Shown here piece by piece: positions 54,093 through 62,114 of a DNA stretch of 64,000 nucleotides; within the stretch, counting starts at the first letter, position 1; each line of letters starts with the position of its first letter. Under the pieces are notes generated by a model that saw only the letters and a program-made list of their open reading frames with translations, had not been told where the DNA came from and made no database searches. Position numbers and translations under genes: made by a program. Source of the DNA: Saprospira sp. CCB-QB6 (GTDB lineage Bacteria > Bacteroidota > Bacteroidia > Chitinophagales > Saprospiraceae). The stretch is from the NCBI RefSeq assembly GCF_028464065.1, contig NZ_CP116808.1, forward strand, positions 1,615,001 to 1,679,000, in the 5' to 3' direction.

Positions 54093-55493
54093 TTAATAAA
54101 TTACCACCTCTACAGTATCTAAGCCCAATTCTAGTTGTAGATATTTGCTTAGATTTTGGGTGTATTTATCGGCTTGGCGGCTATTTTTCCAGTGGATGAG
54201 AGCCGTGGGCAAGGTATCCGTAATGACAGAATCTTGGAGTTGGCTACTTTTGACCACCTCGCTCAAGCCGATGGCCTCAATGTCTGGATAAAGCGCAGCA
54301 ATTTTGCGAGAAATCTTGTCCAAATTCGCTTTATGAATAGGGTTTTGGGCCTCTTTAAGGCGAATAATCTGTTCTTGCAGATCACGGATTTGGCTCTCTC
54401 TGCTTTCAATTTCCTCCGTTTTGCGGCGATAAATCTCCTCGTATTTGCTTACATCAAAGTTTTGTTGTGGAAGATTGGTGGGCCGCTTTTCGGTAGACTG
54501 ATGGATATCGAGAAAGGTATGCTCTAGTTCGTAGTTTTTCAGTTTTCGGCTAAACTCTGCAATACGTTCGGGGCTGAGTTCTTCGCCAAACATAATCACC
54601 TCAATGACAGAAGAGTCGCTGGCGTAGGTGGCCTTATACTGCAAAACCTCGCTTTTGTCTAGCATCATCAGGTTTTGGGTAACAAAGTCCTTGGCGCGAC
54701 GAGTAAAAATTGCCTCATTAACCACATGAACGGCTGTAAAGATACTGGGCACTACGGTCACCACAACAATGAGCAAAATGGCCCATTTCATTTGCTTTTC
54801 CCGCTTCTTATCGAGGAACTCAATTTGAGGAAACTGCAAAGAGCGCACGACAATCATGGTGGTCAAAGCAATAAAAATTGAGTTGATAAAGAAGAGATAA
54901 AAGGCGCCCATAAAGAACTCCAGTTGGAAAGTAGCCAAGCCATAGCCCGCCGTACAAAGTGGAGGCATGAGGGCGGTAGCAATAGCCACCCCTGGAATAG
55001 CATTTCCCCGATCGCGGCGAGAGCTGGCCACAATACCAACCACCCCACCCAAAACGGCAATGAGTACATCGTAGAGCGAGGGTTGTGTTCTGGCGATTAG
55101 CTCGGCCGTTGGCTCTTTGAGCGGAGACATCAAAAAGTAGATGGCTGCTGCACCAATGCTCAAAACAATCATGAGGACTAGGTTGCGCAAAGAGTATTTA
55201 AGCGTACCAAAATCATTGGTAGCCACGGAAAAGCCCACCCCGACAATCGGTCCCATTAGGGGCGAGATAAGCATGGCCCCAATTACTACTGCCGTAGAGT
55301 TGGTATTGAGTCCAATCGAGGCGATCAAACAGGCAAAAATGAGGGCCCAAAGGTTTCCCCCTCTAAATTCAATGCTCTTTTTGACATTCTCGGTCGTTCC
55401 GGCCTCATCGGTATCCAGATGCAAGCTAAACAAGCGGGTAATCTCATCCCAAAGACGCTTGAGCAAGTAAGTAAATGTATTCGGCATACTCAT
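54093..55493 (-). CDS. DUF389 membrane protein
   Basis: The 466-residue protein has a DUF389 membrane domain (about 45-235) with the family motifs AVVIGAMLISPLMGPIVG and ATALMPPLCTAGYGLA. A soluble C-terminal region follows, including a charged coiled coil (about 345-385, RRKTEEIESRESQIRDLQEQ). The family has no established function. Single-copy genes like this are scattered in bacteria. R1 copy 21 begins 7 bp after its stop. Confidence 0.88.
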   Translation of the reverse strand: MSMPNTFTYLLKRLWDEITRLFSLHLDTDEAGTTENVKKSIEFRGGNLWALIFACLIASIGLNTNSTAVVIGAMLISPLMGPIVGVGFSVATNDFGTLKYSLRNLVLMIVLSIGAAAIYFLMSPLKEPTAELIARTQPSLYDVLIAVLGGVVGIVASSRRDRGNAIPGVAIATALMPPLCTAGYGLATFQLEFFMGAFYLFFINSIFIALTTMIVVRSLQFPQIEFLDKKREKQMKWAILLIVVVTVVPSIFTAVHVVNEAIFTRRAKDFVTQNLMMLDKSEVLQYKATYASDSSVIEVIMFGEELSPERIAEFSRKLKNYELEHTFLDIHQSTEKRPTNLPQQNFDVSKYEEIYRRKTEEIESRESQIRDLQEQIIRLKEAQNPIHKANLDKISRKIAALYPDIEAIGLSEVVKSSQLQDSVITDTLPTALIHWKNSRQADKYTQNLSKYLQLELGLDTVEVVIY

Positions 55494-55573
55494 AAGTTTT
55501 AAAATGGACTATCAAGATACAAAAGCGATTTAGTTTTTTGTCCCCTATAGATTCAAATAGCGACTTTGGTCAC

Positions 55574-55611
55574 AAAAAAAGAGCAACTGAAAACCAGTTG
55601 CTCTTTTTTTT
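55574..55611 (-). terminator. Terminator of frr
   Basis: AAAAAAAGAGCAACTG (55574-55589) pairs with CAGTTGCTCTTTTTTT (55595-55610), flanked by A/T runs on both strands. Confidence 0.9.
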
Positions 55612-55629
55612 GTGGAGATCTATGAGGGT

Positions 55630-56193
55630 TTAAACCGTCATGAGTTCTTCTTCTTTTTTAGCAAAGATGGCATCCACCTGCTTGCTATACTTATCGGTTA
55701 GCTCTTGTACCGTTTGTTCGCTGCGCTTTCCTGCATCCTCGGGATAACCTTCTTTAACAGCGGCTTTCACATCTTGGATGGCATCGCGGCGAGCGTTGCG
55801 AATACTCACTTTGGCATCTTCAGCAAAGCCAGAAGCTTGCTTCACCAATTGCTTACGACGTTCTTCGGTAAGGGGTGGCACTACCATACGGACCACCTCT
55901 CCATCGCTTTGAGGAGTAATTCCCAAATTAGCGGCATAGAGGGCTTGCTCTACAACAGGGACCATTTTCTTTTCAAAGGGTTGAATGACGAGGGTACGAG
56001 CATCTGTTGTTTTGATGCCAGCCACTTGATTGAGTGGGGTGGGCATACCGTAATACTCTACTTTTACGTCGGCTACCATTTGAGGGGTAGCTTTTCCTGA
56101 GCGAATCTTAATGAGTTCGCGCTGAAAGTGGACAATGCTGTTTTGCATGCCTTCTTCGGCAGCTTCTAGGGCTAAATCTATATCTTCTTGCAT
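55630..56193 (-). CDS. frr: Ribosome recycling factor
   Basis: The 187-residue RRF has the typical helical arm and beta domain: LIKIRSGKATPQMVADVKVEYYG, PLNQVAG, LVIQPFEKK and VRMVVPPLTEERRKQLVK. It releases the 70S ribosome after termination with EF-G. In many genomes it sits next to pyrH; here the upstream neighbour is an ABC exporter. The stop codon lies within ATGAGGGTTTAAACCGTCAT, which resembles the first R2 hairpin. Confidence 0.96.
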   Translation of the reverse strand: MQEDIDLALEAAEEGMQNSIVHFQRELIKIRSGKATPQMVADVKVEYYGMPTPLNQVAGIKTTDARTLVIQPFEKKMVPVVEQALYAANLGITPQSDGEVVRMVVPPLTEERRKQLVKQASGFAEDAKVSIRNARRDAIQDVKAAVKEGYPEDAGKRSEQTVQELTDKYSKQVDAIFAKKEEELMTV

Positions 56194-56323
56194 AACTTAA
56201 AATGGTAATTATAAGGTTGTAAAGGAGCTTGTTAGTCAGGCCCCTCGCAAAGAACGCTGCTATATTACAACTTTTGGGGCTATTTTTCAATGAACTTATT
56301 TAAGAACTATGAAAAATGGGGGG

Positions 56324-58153
56324 TTACAAGCGCTGCAAAGCCACCAACTTCGCATAAACCCCATTTTGGGCCACTAAGGAGGCGGGGGTTCCTCTTTCTA
56401 CAATTTTTCCTTCTTGCATGACTAAGATTTCATCGGCTTGTTGCACCGTAGAAAGGCGGTGCGCAATCAGCAAGGCGGTGCGCTCTTGCATGAGCTCATC
56501 TAGGGCTTTTTGTACGGCCTGTTCAGATTCGGCATCTAGGGCCGAACTGGCCTCATCTAATATCAAAACCTGAGGGTTGCGCAGTACCGCTCTAGCAATG
56601 GTCAGCCGTTGCCGCTGCCCCCCACTGAGCTTCATGCCTCGGTCCCCAATATTGGTTTGATAGCCCTCTTCTTGCTCCATAATGAAGTCGTGGGCAAAGG
56701 CAATTTTGGCCGCCGCTTCTACTTGCTCTTTGCTTACGTTGGGCAAACCAAAAACGATGTTGTTATATATGGTATCATTAAAGAGAATGGCATCCTGAGA
56801 AACCATCCCAAACAAGGCCCGCAAATCTTGTAGGCGATATGCCGAAAGGGGCTCGCCATCCAAAAGGATTTCGCCAGCCTGCGGCTCATAGAAACGGGGA
56901 AGTAAATCGGCAATAGTTGATTTTCCAGAACCCGATACGCCCACCAAGGCGATGGTTTTCCCTTTCTCTAAGCGAAAGCTCACTCCATCCAATACTTTTT
57001 GGTCCTTTTCATAACCAAACTGAATGTTCTTTACCTCTATGGCTTCTTTGAGCTGATCGATGGGCGAGGCATTGGGCTGCTCATCAATTTCTCTGGGCGC
57101 TTTGAGGATTTGGTTGAGGCGATCGGCCGCAGCTCGACCCTTTTGCACATCATAAAGGGCGGTGGCAAAGGATTTAGCGGGATCAATGATATTGTAAAAC
57201 ATCAGGATGAACATCACAAAGGTCGAGGCATCAAAGGCGCCATCAAAGACGAGATGTCCACCATAGAGCAAAAGGGCCGCAATGACGCAGATCCCCAAGA
57301 ATTCTGTCAAGGGCGAGGAGAGGTCCTTGCGCCACTGAATCCGATTGCTCACATTCAGATAATAGCTATTTTCTTCGGCAAAACGCTCCCGCTGAAAGCC
57401 CTCGGCCCCAAAGGCTTGGATCACTCTTAATCCCCCAATGCTCTCTTCTATTTGAGAGAGGATGCGGCCCAGACTGGCCTGTGCCTTGGCCGAGTTTTTC
57501 CGCAAAACCTTACCCAATTGGCCAATAATAAGGCCCACAAAAAGGAAAAGCCCAAAAGAAAAACCCGTTAGTTCTGGACTAATATAGAGCATGACGCCCA
57601 CCGAACCAATTAAGGTGAGGGGCGAACGGACCAAGGTTTCTACCGAACGCAGCACGCTCCATTGTAGCTCTTTGACATCCGAGCTGAGTCTCGACATCAA
57701 ATCGCCTTTGCGCTCTTGCGAAAAGTAAGAAAGCGGCAAACTCATCAATTGGCCAAAAACGGCCTGCCGCAAATCTCTTTCGATGCCGTTCCGTACGGGA
57801 GCCATGACAAAAAGGGCCAAATAGCGGAACACATTCTTAAAAAAGAAGGCCCCAATCATGATCCCACAAACCCAAAAAAGGGCCGCAGGTCGCCCATGCT
57901 CCTGCATATACATAATCAATTCCCGATTGAAGAAAATTACCCACTGATCGCTCCAACTTGCCGTAGGATCTTGGGCGGGCAGGCTAGGCATTTCCTCCTT
58001 AAACAGAATATCGAGAAAGGGCCCCAAAAGCATTAGCGAAAAGATGCTAAAAAAGGCGGTTAGGGCATTAAAAATCACATTGAGAACGCCTAGGAAACGG
58101 TAGGGTTTCAGATAGGCTAAAACGGCTATAAATGCTTTCATTTTCAGGCCCAT
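56324..58153 (-). CDS. MsbA-like ABC transporter (fused membrane and ATPase domains)
   Basis: The 609-residue half-transporter has six helices (about 15-320) and a C-terminal nucleotide-binding domain. Walker A GVSGSGKST lies near 398, the signature LSGGQRQRLTIARA near 503 and Walker B LILDEASSALD near 527. MsbA-type exporters flip lipid A cores or other lipids. The exact cargo cannot be read. It is monocistronic, with an R1 repeat 149 bp upstream. Confidence 0.92.
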   Translation of the reverse strand: MGLKMKAFIAVLAYLKPYRFLGVLNVIFNALTAFFSIFSLMLLGPFLDILFKEEMPSLPAQDPTASWSDQWVIFFNRELIMYMQEHGRPAALFWVCGIMIGAFFFKNVFRYLALFVMAPVRNGIERDLRQAVFGQLMSLPLSYFSQERKGDLMSRLSSDVKELQWSVLRSVETLVRSPLTLIGSVGVMLYISPELTGFSFGLFLFVGLIIGQLGKVLRKNSAKAQASLGRILSQIEESIGGLRVIQAFGAEGFQRERFAEENSYYLNVSNRIQWRKDLSSPLTEFLGICVIAALLLYGGHLVFDGAFDASTFVMFILMFYNIIDPAKSFATALYDVQKGRAAADRLNQILKAPREIDEQPNASPIDQLKEAIEVKNIQFGYEKDQKVLDGVSFRLEKGKTIALVGVSGSGKSTIADLLPRFYEPQAGEILLDGEPLSAYRLQDLRALFGMVSQDAILFNDTIYNNIVFGLPNVSKEQVEAAAKIAFAHDFIMEQEEGYQTNIGDRGMKLSGGQRQRLTIARAVLRNPQVLILDEASSALDAESEQAVQKALDELMQERTALLIAHRLSTVQQADEILVMQEGKIVERGTPASLVAQNGVYAKLVALQRL

Positions 58154-58301
58154 TTGGGCAAATTAGTGAAGACTAAATAACTGGGGTTGGGGGGCAAAGC
58201 TGCCAAAGTACAAAACAAAACGCAATAGCGACTCATGTCGGCCACTTTTTGGCCCATCCCCGCCAAGGAGTAGACGAGAACGCTATATTTCAGGATGTTT
58301 T

Positions 58302-58423
58302 GGGGCTGCCCACTCGCTTCGCTCGGGTCGGGCCATTGCGCAGCTCGCAGGTCTGCTCGGCCCTGCGGCGGCTGCGCCACCTTGGTCTGCCGCCTTCGGC
58401 GGCCCTGCTACAGCCCCTCAGCC
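58302..58423 (+). repeat. R1 repeat copy 22 (type B)
   Basis: GGGGCTGCCCACTCGC to CCCCTCAGCC. The second hairpin is GCCGCCTTCGGCGGC, and a GCGGGCCTTCGGCCC hairpin follows. Confidence 0.82.
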
Positions 58424-58567
58424 GCGGGCCTTCGGCCCTTTTTAATTACAGAATAGCGCAATCCTTTTGGAGTATCCTATTTGACAGAGATCAAACCCCT
58501 TAATCCTTTTGGACTATCTATTTGACAGAGATCTAAGCCTAAGCGGCCCTATGGCCGAAGGCCAAAC
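58424..58567. other. Spacer with a short direct repeat, no gene
   Basis: ATCCTTTTGGAGTATCCTATTTGACAGAGATC-like sequence (from about 58459) recurs from about 58504 as ATCCTTTTGGACTATC...ATTTGACAGAGATC. It is an imperfect direct repeat of about 30 bp; nothing else seen. Confidence 0.5.
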
Positions 58568-58757
58568 GGCCTAGCGATGTGCAGCAGTGGCCGTAGGCCA
58601 GACCAAGCGGGCGAAGCCCGCGCAGGGCCGAGCGAACAGCGAGCTGCGGAACGTAGCGCCGCAAGGCGAAGCCGCAGCGGAGGCCCCAAAAAATAGTGAG
58701 CTGCGACAACCAGGCTCGAAGAGGCGCCAGTTCGATGACTGAAAGGAGTAACGCCCC
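58568..58757 (-). repeat. R1 repeat copy 23 (D module stacked on type A)
   Basis: On the minus strand a D module (58757 to 58697, GTTACTCCTTTCAGTCATCG) is followed by a full type A element (58687 to 58568). This is the same order as copy 4. It lies 3' of the TrpF-like gene on its coding strand. Confidence 0.82.
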
Positions 58758-58795
58758 AAAACAGCAAACTAATTTTGAGTGAAAATGCATTCATC

Positions 58796-58834
58796 AAAAA
58801 ATGGGAGTACAGCCCTGAGCTATACTCCCATTTT
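58796..58834 (-). terminator. Terminator of the TrpF-like gene
   Basis: AAAATGGGAGTA (58798-58809) pairs with TACTCCCATTTT (58823-58834). T5 follows on the minus strand. Confidence 0.85.
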
Positions 58835-58837
58835 GCT

Positions 58838-59476
58838 TTAATCTTCCATCAAGACCTCATAAATATCGTCTAATTCATCAAAGGATTTATAGCCGACTTT
58901 TTCCTCTTCGCCTCCTTTGAGAGAGAGGCCTTTAATGCCGAGGGCCAGAATATCGTCTAGCTCTGGGGCCTCAAAGGGGAGACTCAGGCAGAGCGGATAA
59001 GTTTGGGCCAGCTCGGCTAATTGGGCTTTTTGCTGGGGGTTGAGGTCCTTCCAGTGCATATTATTGCGCTCTAGATCGAGCAGGAAGAAAGCCGTATAGG
59101 GTTGCCATTCGGCATAAGTGCTAGCCAATTGGGGGAGGTCATCTAGGGATTCTAGCACATCCTCCTTAATAATTTGGGTATGTTGGGCCAATTCTTTGGC
59201 AGCGGTCAGGCTAGAAAAGGGGCCGAGTTGAATAGCTTGCAGGCCGAGTTTTTCGATCCAGGGCAGGAGTTCTTCGGCTTGATTGAGCCCCATAAACTCC
59301 CCAACAATTTTGGGGCCGACCAGCCACTCCTTCATCGCTTTAAACTCCGTAATAGAAAGAGATTCGGCGGCATTTGGGTCGATACAAAAGCCCATATATT
59401 CCACGCCCCAAGCAGCAAAATAGCGGGCGTCGGTTAGGTTGGCCATTTGAGAGGCCTTAATCATTGTTTTTAACAT
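58838..59476 (-). CDS. Divergent TrpF-like (phosphoribosylanthranilate isomerase-fold) protein
   Basis: Start chosen at ATG 59476 (MLKTMIKASQMANLTDARY); a start at 59500 is possible. The roughly 212-residue protein follows the TrpF pattern: NLTDARYFAAWGVEYMGFCIDP matches the NxxDAxxAxxxGaDxxGFxF block, and IVGEFMGL, LQAIQLGP and LSLKGGEE fit later strands. The catalytic cysteine of the KICG motif is replaced (KASQ), and the catalytic-aspartate strand reads FFLLDLERN. Canonical isomerase activity is doubtful, and no other trp gene is nearby. Confidence 0.65.
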   Translation of the reverse strand: MLKTMIKASQMANLTDARYFAAWGVEYMGFCIDPNAAESLSITEFKAMKEWLVGPKIVGEFMGLNQAEELLPWIEKLGLQAIQLGPFSSLTAAKELAQHTQIIKEDVLESLDDLPQLASTYAEWQPYTAFFLLDLERNNMHWKDLNPQQKAQLAELAQTYPLCLSLPFEAPELDDILALGIKGLSLKGGEEEKVGYKSFDELDDIYEVLMED

Positions 59477-59605
59477 GGCGGTATATTGAAGTTTGGGCAA
59501 AGGTAAGCAAGCGCTTCTATTTGTCCCATTTTGGGCCTTTGAAAATCATTTGGGGCAAGGTCTTGGTCTTGAAAATTTTCTTAAATTGAGCAAAAGCAAA
59601 AGATT

Positions 59606-60163
59606 ATGCAAAAATTCCTATGGATCTTGTTGGTGGCCCTTCCCCTCTTTGTTTGGGGCCAAGACAAAAGGCCCGATGCCAGTTTAGATTGGGAGCGTTT
59701 TTTTATGCCTGGTGTGGGCTATACGAATTTCATTCCTCAGCACAACATGGATAGTTTGGGCTTATTTCACGGTATCAATGCCCAGATAGTGATTTTCAGC
59801 GTTGGCAATTCTGATAAGGATATGCTGGGCTATCTGCGGATAGAAGGGCGCTACAGCCAGTTGGGCAGCAGCAAAAAAGGGGGCGAGAATCTAAGTTATT
59901 GGGGGTTTTCGGCTTTGGGTTCTTTTGAGCGAGGTATTCGTCGGCATTTTATGGTGCCTTATTATGGTTTGGAGCTAGGCGGCATATCGAGAAGTTCGGC
60001 AGAGCAGGGCTTTCAGTTTAGTCCAGTTTTGGGTTTTAATATCTATCAGGCCGAGCGAGTTTTGGTCCATATTCAGGCCCAATATCCTTATGTAAACAAC
60101 AGAGAATTTGATCAGTACAGTGGTCTTCAACTTCAGGCGGGCGTTTCGGTGGCCGTTTGGTAA
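59606..60163 (+). CDS. Tandem barrel paralogue 1 (outer-membrane protein)
   Basis: The 185-residue product has a signal peptide ending VWGQ. It shares the array's framework: an FMPGVGYTNFIP-type opening, a short aromatic strand region, then VPYYGLELGGISRSS and FQFSPVLGFNIY, and ends in an aromatic residue as outer-membrane barrels do. About eight strands are expected. It is 11 bp upstream of the next copy, so all four are likely one operon. Function unknown. Confidence 0.75.
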   Translation: MQKFLWILLVALPLFVWGQDKRPDASLDWERFFMPGVGYTNFIPQHNMDSLGLFHGINAQIVIFSVGNSDKDMLGYLRIEGRYSQLGSSKKGGENLSYWGFSALGSFERGIRRHFMVPYYGLELGGISRSSAEQGFQFSPVLGFNIYQAERVLVHIQAQYPYVNNREFDQYSGLQLQAGVSVAVW

Positions 60164-60174
60164 ATCCCCTATTT

Positions 60175-60750
60175 ATGCGATTATATTTATTGTTGCTTCT
60201 TCTGTTTAGTAGCTGGGCCTTACAAGCTCAGCAGCAAGATAGTTTAGCCATTTGTAAAGTGCTTCCAGATTATTCATGGGAGGCTTATGCGATTCCTGAA
60301 ATAGGCTATGATTTTTATATGCCACTCAATGATAGTTTGGGCAATGCTTATCATGGCCCAAGTTTTCGATTTAACTTCTATCAATATAGTTATGATGACG
60401 AGACCTGGGGGCCCGCCTACTTAAATATGTATGTTCGTCTGCAGCGTTTATACGAAACTCAAAAAGGCATTAGTCAGCAATTTTTGTGGGGACTTGGTGC
60501 AGAGTTTTCCTTTGAGACAGGCCTATATCGCTCTTTTTTCGTGCCTTATTTTGGGGCCGATTTAGGAAATATGGGCCGCTCTGATTTGGGCAACAGCTTT
60601 CAATTTAGCCCTGTTCTTGGCCTTAATATTATACATAATAAGCGTGTTTCTTGGCGCATCAATAGCCGCTATACCTTTGCTACAGGCGAGCACAATAGTT
60701 CGCTTAGTGGTTGGACCGTTGGTAGCAGCATACAGCTCAACTTTTGGTAA
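60175..60750 (+). CDS. Tandem barrel paralogue 2 (outer-membrane protein)
   Basis: Start at ATG 60175 gives a signal peptide (MRLYLLLLLLFSSWALQAQ). The mature part carries PEIGYDFYMPLND, FSFETGLYRSFFVPYFGADLG and FQFSPVLGLNI, and ends in QLNFW. It is the closest to paralogue 1 in the FSPVLG block. No function is assigned. Confidence 0.75.
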   Translation: MRLYLLLLLLFSSWALQAQQQDSLAICKVLPDYSWEAYAIPEIGYDFYMPLNDSLGNAYHGPSFRFNFYQYSYDDETWGPAYLNMYVRLQRLYETQKGISQQFLWGLGAEFSFETGLYRSFFVPYFGADLGNMGRSDLGNSFQFSPVLGLNIIHNKRVSWRINSRYTFATGEHNSSLSGWTVGSSIQLNFW

Positions 60751-60759
60751 AATTAGTCT

Positions 60760-61335
60760 ATGCGCTACCTATTTATCTGGCTGTTGAGTCTGCCCTTTTC
60801 GCTTTGGGGACAAGAGGCAGAGTTTCCCTTTCTCTTGGCGCCAAATTTAGGCTATGATGTTTTTATTCCTAGCCAATATCAACAATATGGCGGCTTTGAT
60901 GGCCCTCGTATAGGCTGCGTTTTTTATTCCTATACCGAAGATTTCGAGGGCAAAAATCGCCCTGCCCAGCAAGCCTATTCACTCCATTTCAGCTTTTTGA
61001 GGAGCTCTAAAATTCCTCAAGAGCGGCTCTTTGTCTTTAGTTTAGGCGGGCGTTTCTCTTTCGAGAGCCATTTTGATCGCAAGTATTTGTTGCCCTATTA
61101 TGGTTTGGAGGCAGGAGGATTGAAGAGGAGCCCCAAAAAGATGGCTTTGCATATTTCTCCTCTTTTGGGCCTAGAACTCTGGCATCATCGGTCCTTTGCC
61201 CTTTATGCCCAAGCCAAATATTTACAGGCGATGAGCATAGACAGCAAAACGCAGTCGGGCCTGCATCTAGAAGTTGGAGCATACATCAAGATCATTTATT
61301 ATCAACCGATCAATTTCAAGCTTGAAATTCTTTAA
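60760..61335 (+). CDS. Tandem barrel paralogue 3 (outer-membrane protein)
   Basis: The product starts MRYLFIWLLSLPFSLWGQ (signal peptide) and repeats APNLGYDVFIPSQYQQ, GRFSFESHFDRKYLLPYYGLE and ISPLLGLELW. The C terminus runs about nine residues beyond the expected terminal strand (IKIIYY), so the end may be altered. It pairs with paralogue 4 by the GPRIGCVFY/GPSFGFEFY block. Confidence 0.75.
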   Translation: MRYLFIWLLSLPFSLWGQEAEFPFLLAPNLGYDVFIPSQYQQYGGFDGPRIGCVFYSYTEDFEGKNRPAQQAYSLHFSFLRSSKIPQERLFVFSLGGRFSFESHFDRKYLLPYYGLEAGGLKRSPKKMALHISPLLGLELWHHRSFALYAQAKYLQAMSIDSKTQSGLHLEVGAYIKIIYYQPINFKLEIL

Positions 61336-61348
61336 TCCCTATTGCCTT

Positions 61349-61930
61349 ATGAAAATGCTTTCTTTTCTGCTTTTGCTGCTCCTCCCCTATTGGGCCAATG
61401 CCCAAGAGCAGGTCAATAAACGTCCCCAAAAAGAATATTTGGAAGAGGGGCCCCGCCTTTTTGCCCCCGCCCTTGGCTACAATACTTTTTTCCCGATCCA
61501 ATACGAGCAAACGGGGCCTTTTCATGGTCCTTCTTTTGGATTTGAATTCTATAACCAAACAATGGAAGGAGGCGATGGCTCTCCAGCCCAACTCGCCTTT
61601 TTTTGCCAATTTAGCCAACTGCAAAGCCTAGAACAAAGCAATAGCCGCATGTTGCTCATCAGTTTTGGGGGACGATTTTCTTTTGAAACGCAGCTTAGCC
61701 GTCGCTTTTTCTTGCCCTTTTTTGGGCTAGAGTTTGGCGGGGTCGCCCGCAATGATGTCAATTGGGCCCCTCAACTAAGTCCCTTTTTGGGCCTAGAAAT
61801 TTATCATGGAAGAAATTGGACTTGGGAGCTCAAAGGCAGCTATACCAATGCCCTGAGCGCCGATATGCGCCAACTAAGCGGGGGACTGCTGCACACGCAT
61901 ATCTATATCAATTTATGGGAAGTAGATTAG
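61349..61930 (+). CDS. Tandem barrel paralogue 4 (outer-membrane protein)
   Basis: Start at ATG 61349 gives the signal peptide MKMLSFLLLLLLPYWANAQ. The mature part shows APALGYNTFFPIQYEQ, GGRFSFETQLSRRFFLPFFGLEFGG and LSPFLGLEIYHG. It is 13 bp after paralogue 3. R1 copy 24 begins 6 bp after its stop. All four look like products of tandem duplication followed by divergence. Confidence 0.75.
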   Translation: MKMLSFLLLLLLPYWANAQEQVNKRPQKEYLEEGPRLFAPALGYNTFFPIQYEQTGPFHGPSFGFEFYNQTMEGGDGSPAQLAFFCQFSQLQSLEQSNSRMLLISFGGRFSFETQLSRRFFLPFFGLEFGGVARNDVNWAPQLSPFLGLEIYHGRNWTWELKGSYTNALSADMRQLSGGLLHTHIYINLWEVD

Positions 61931-61935
61931 GATTT

Positions 61936-62055
61936 GGGGCCTCCGCTGCGGCTTCGCCTTGCGGCGCTACGCTTCAGGGCTCGCAGGGCTGCTCGGCCCT
62001 TCGGCCTGACGGCCTTGGTCTGCGGCTTCGCCGCCCCCTTTCGCATCGCTAGGCC
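61936..62055 (+). repeat. R1 repeat copy 24 (type A)
   Basis: GGGGCCTCCGC to GCTAGGCC. The second hairpin is GCGGCTTCGCCGC. It starts 6 bp after the stop of the tandem array. Confidence 0.85.
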
Positions 62056-62064
62056 ATTTGTCTG

Positions 62065-62102
62065 CAGCCTAAAGGCCCGGCCGCCGAAGGCGGCAGGCCC
62101 CA
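62065..62102 (-). repeat. R1 fragment 25 (type A' 5' module only)
   Basis: On the minus strand GGGGCCTGCCGCC with GCCGCCTTCGGCGGC, then GGGCC; the rest is missing. It lies 13 bp beyond the dnaG stop. Confidence 0.75.
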
Positions 62103-62114
62103 AAAAAATAATCA

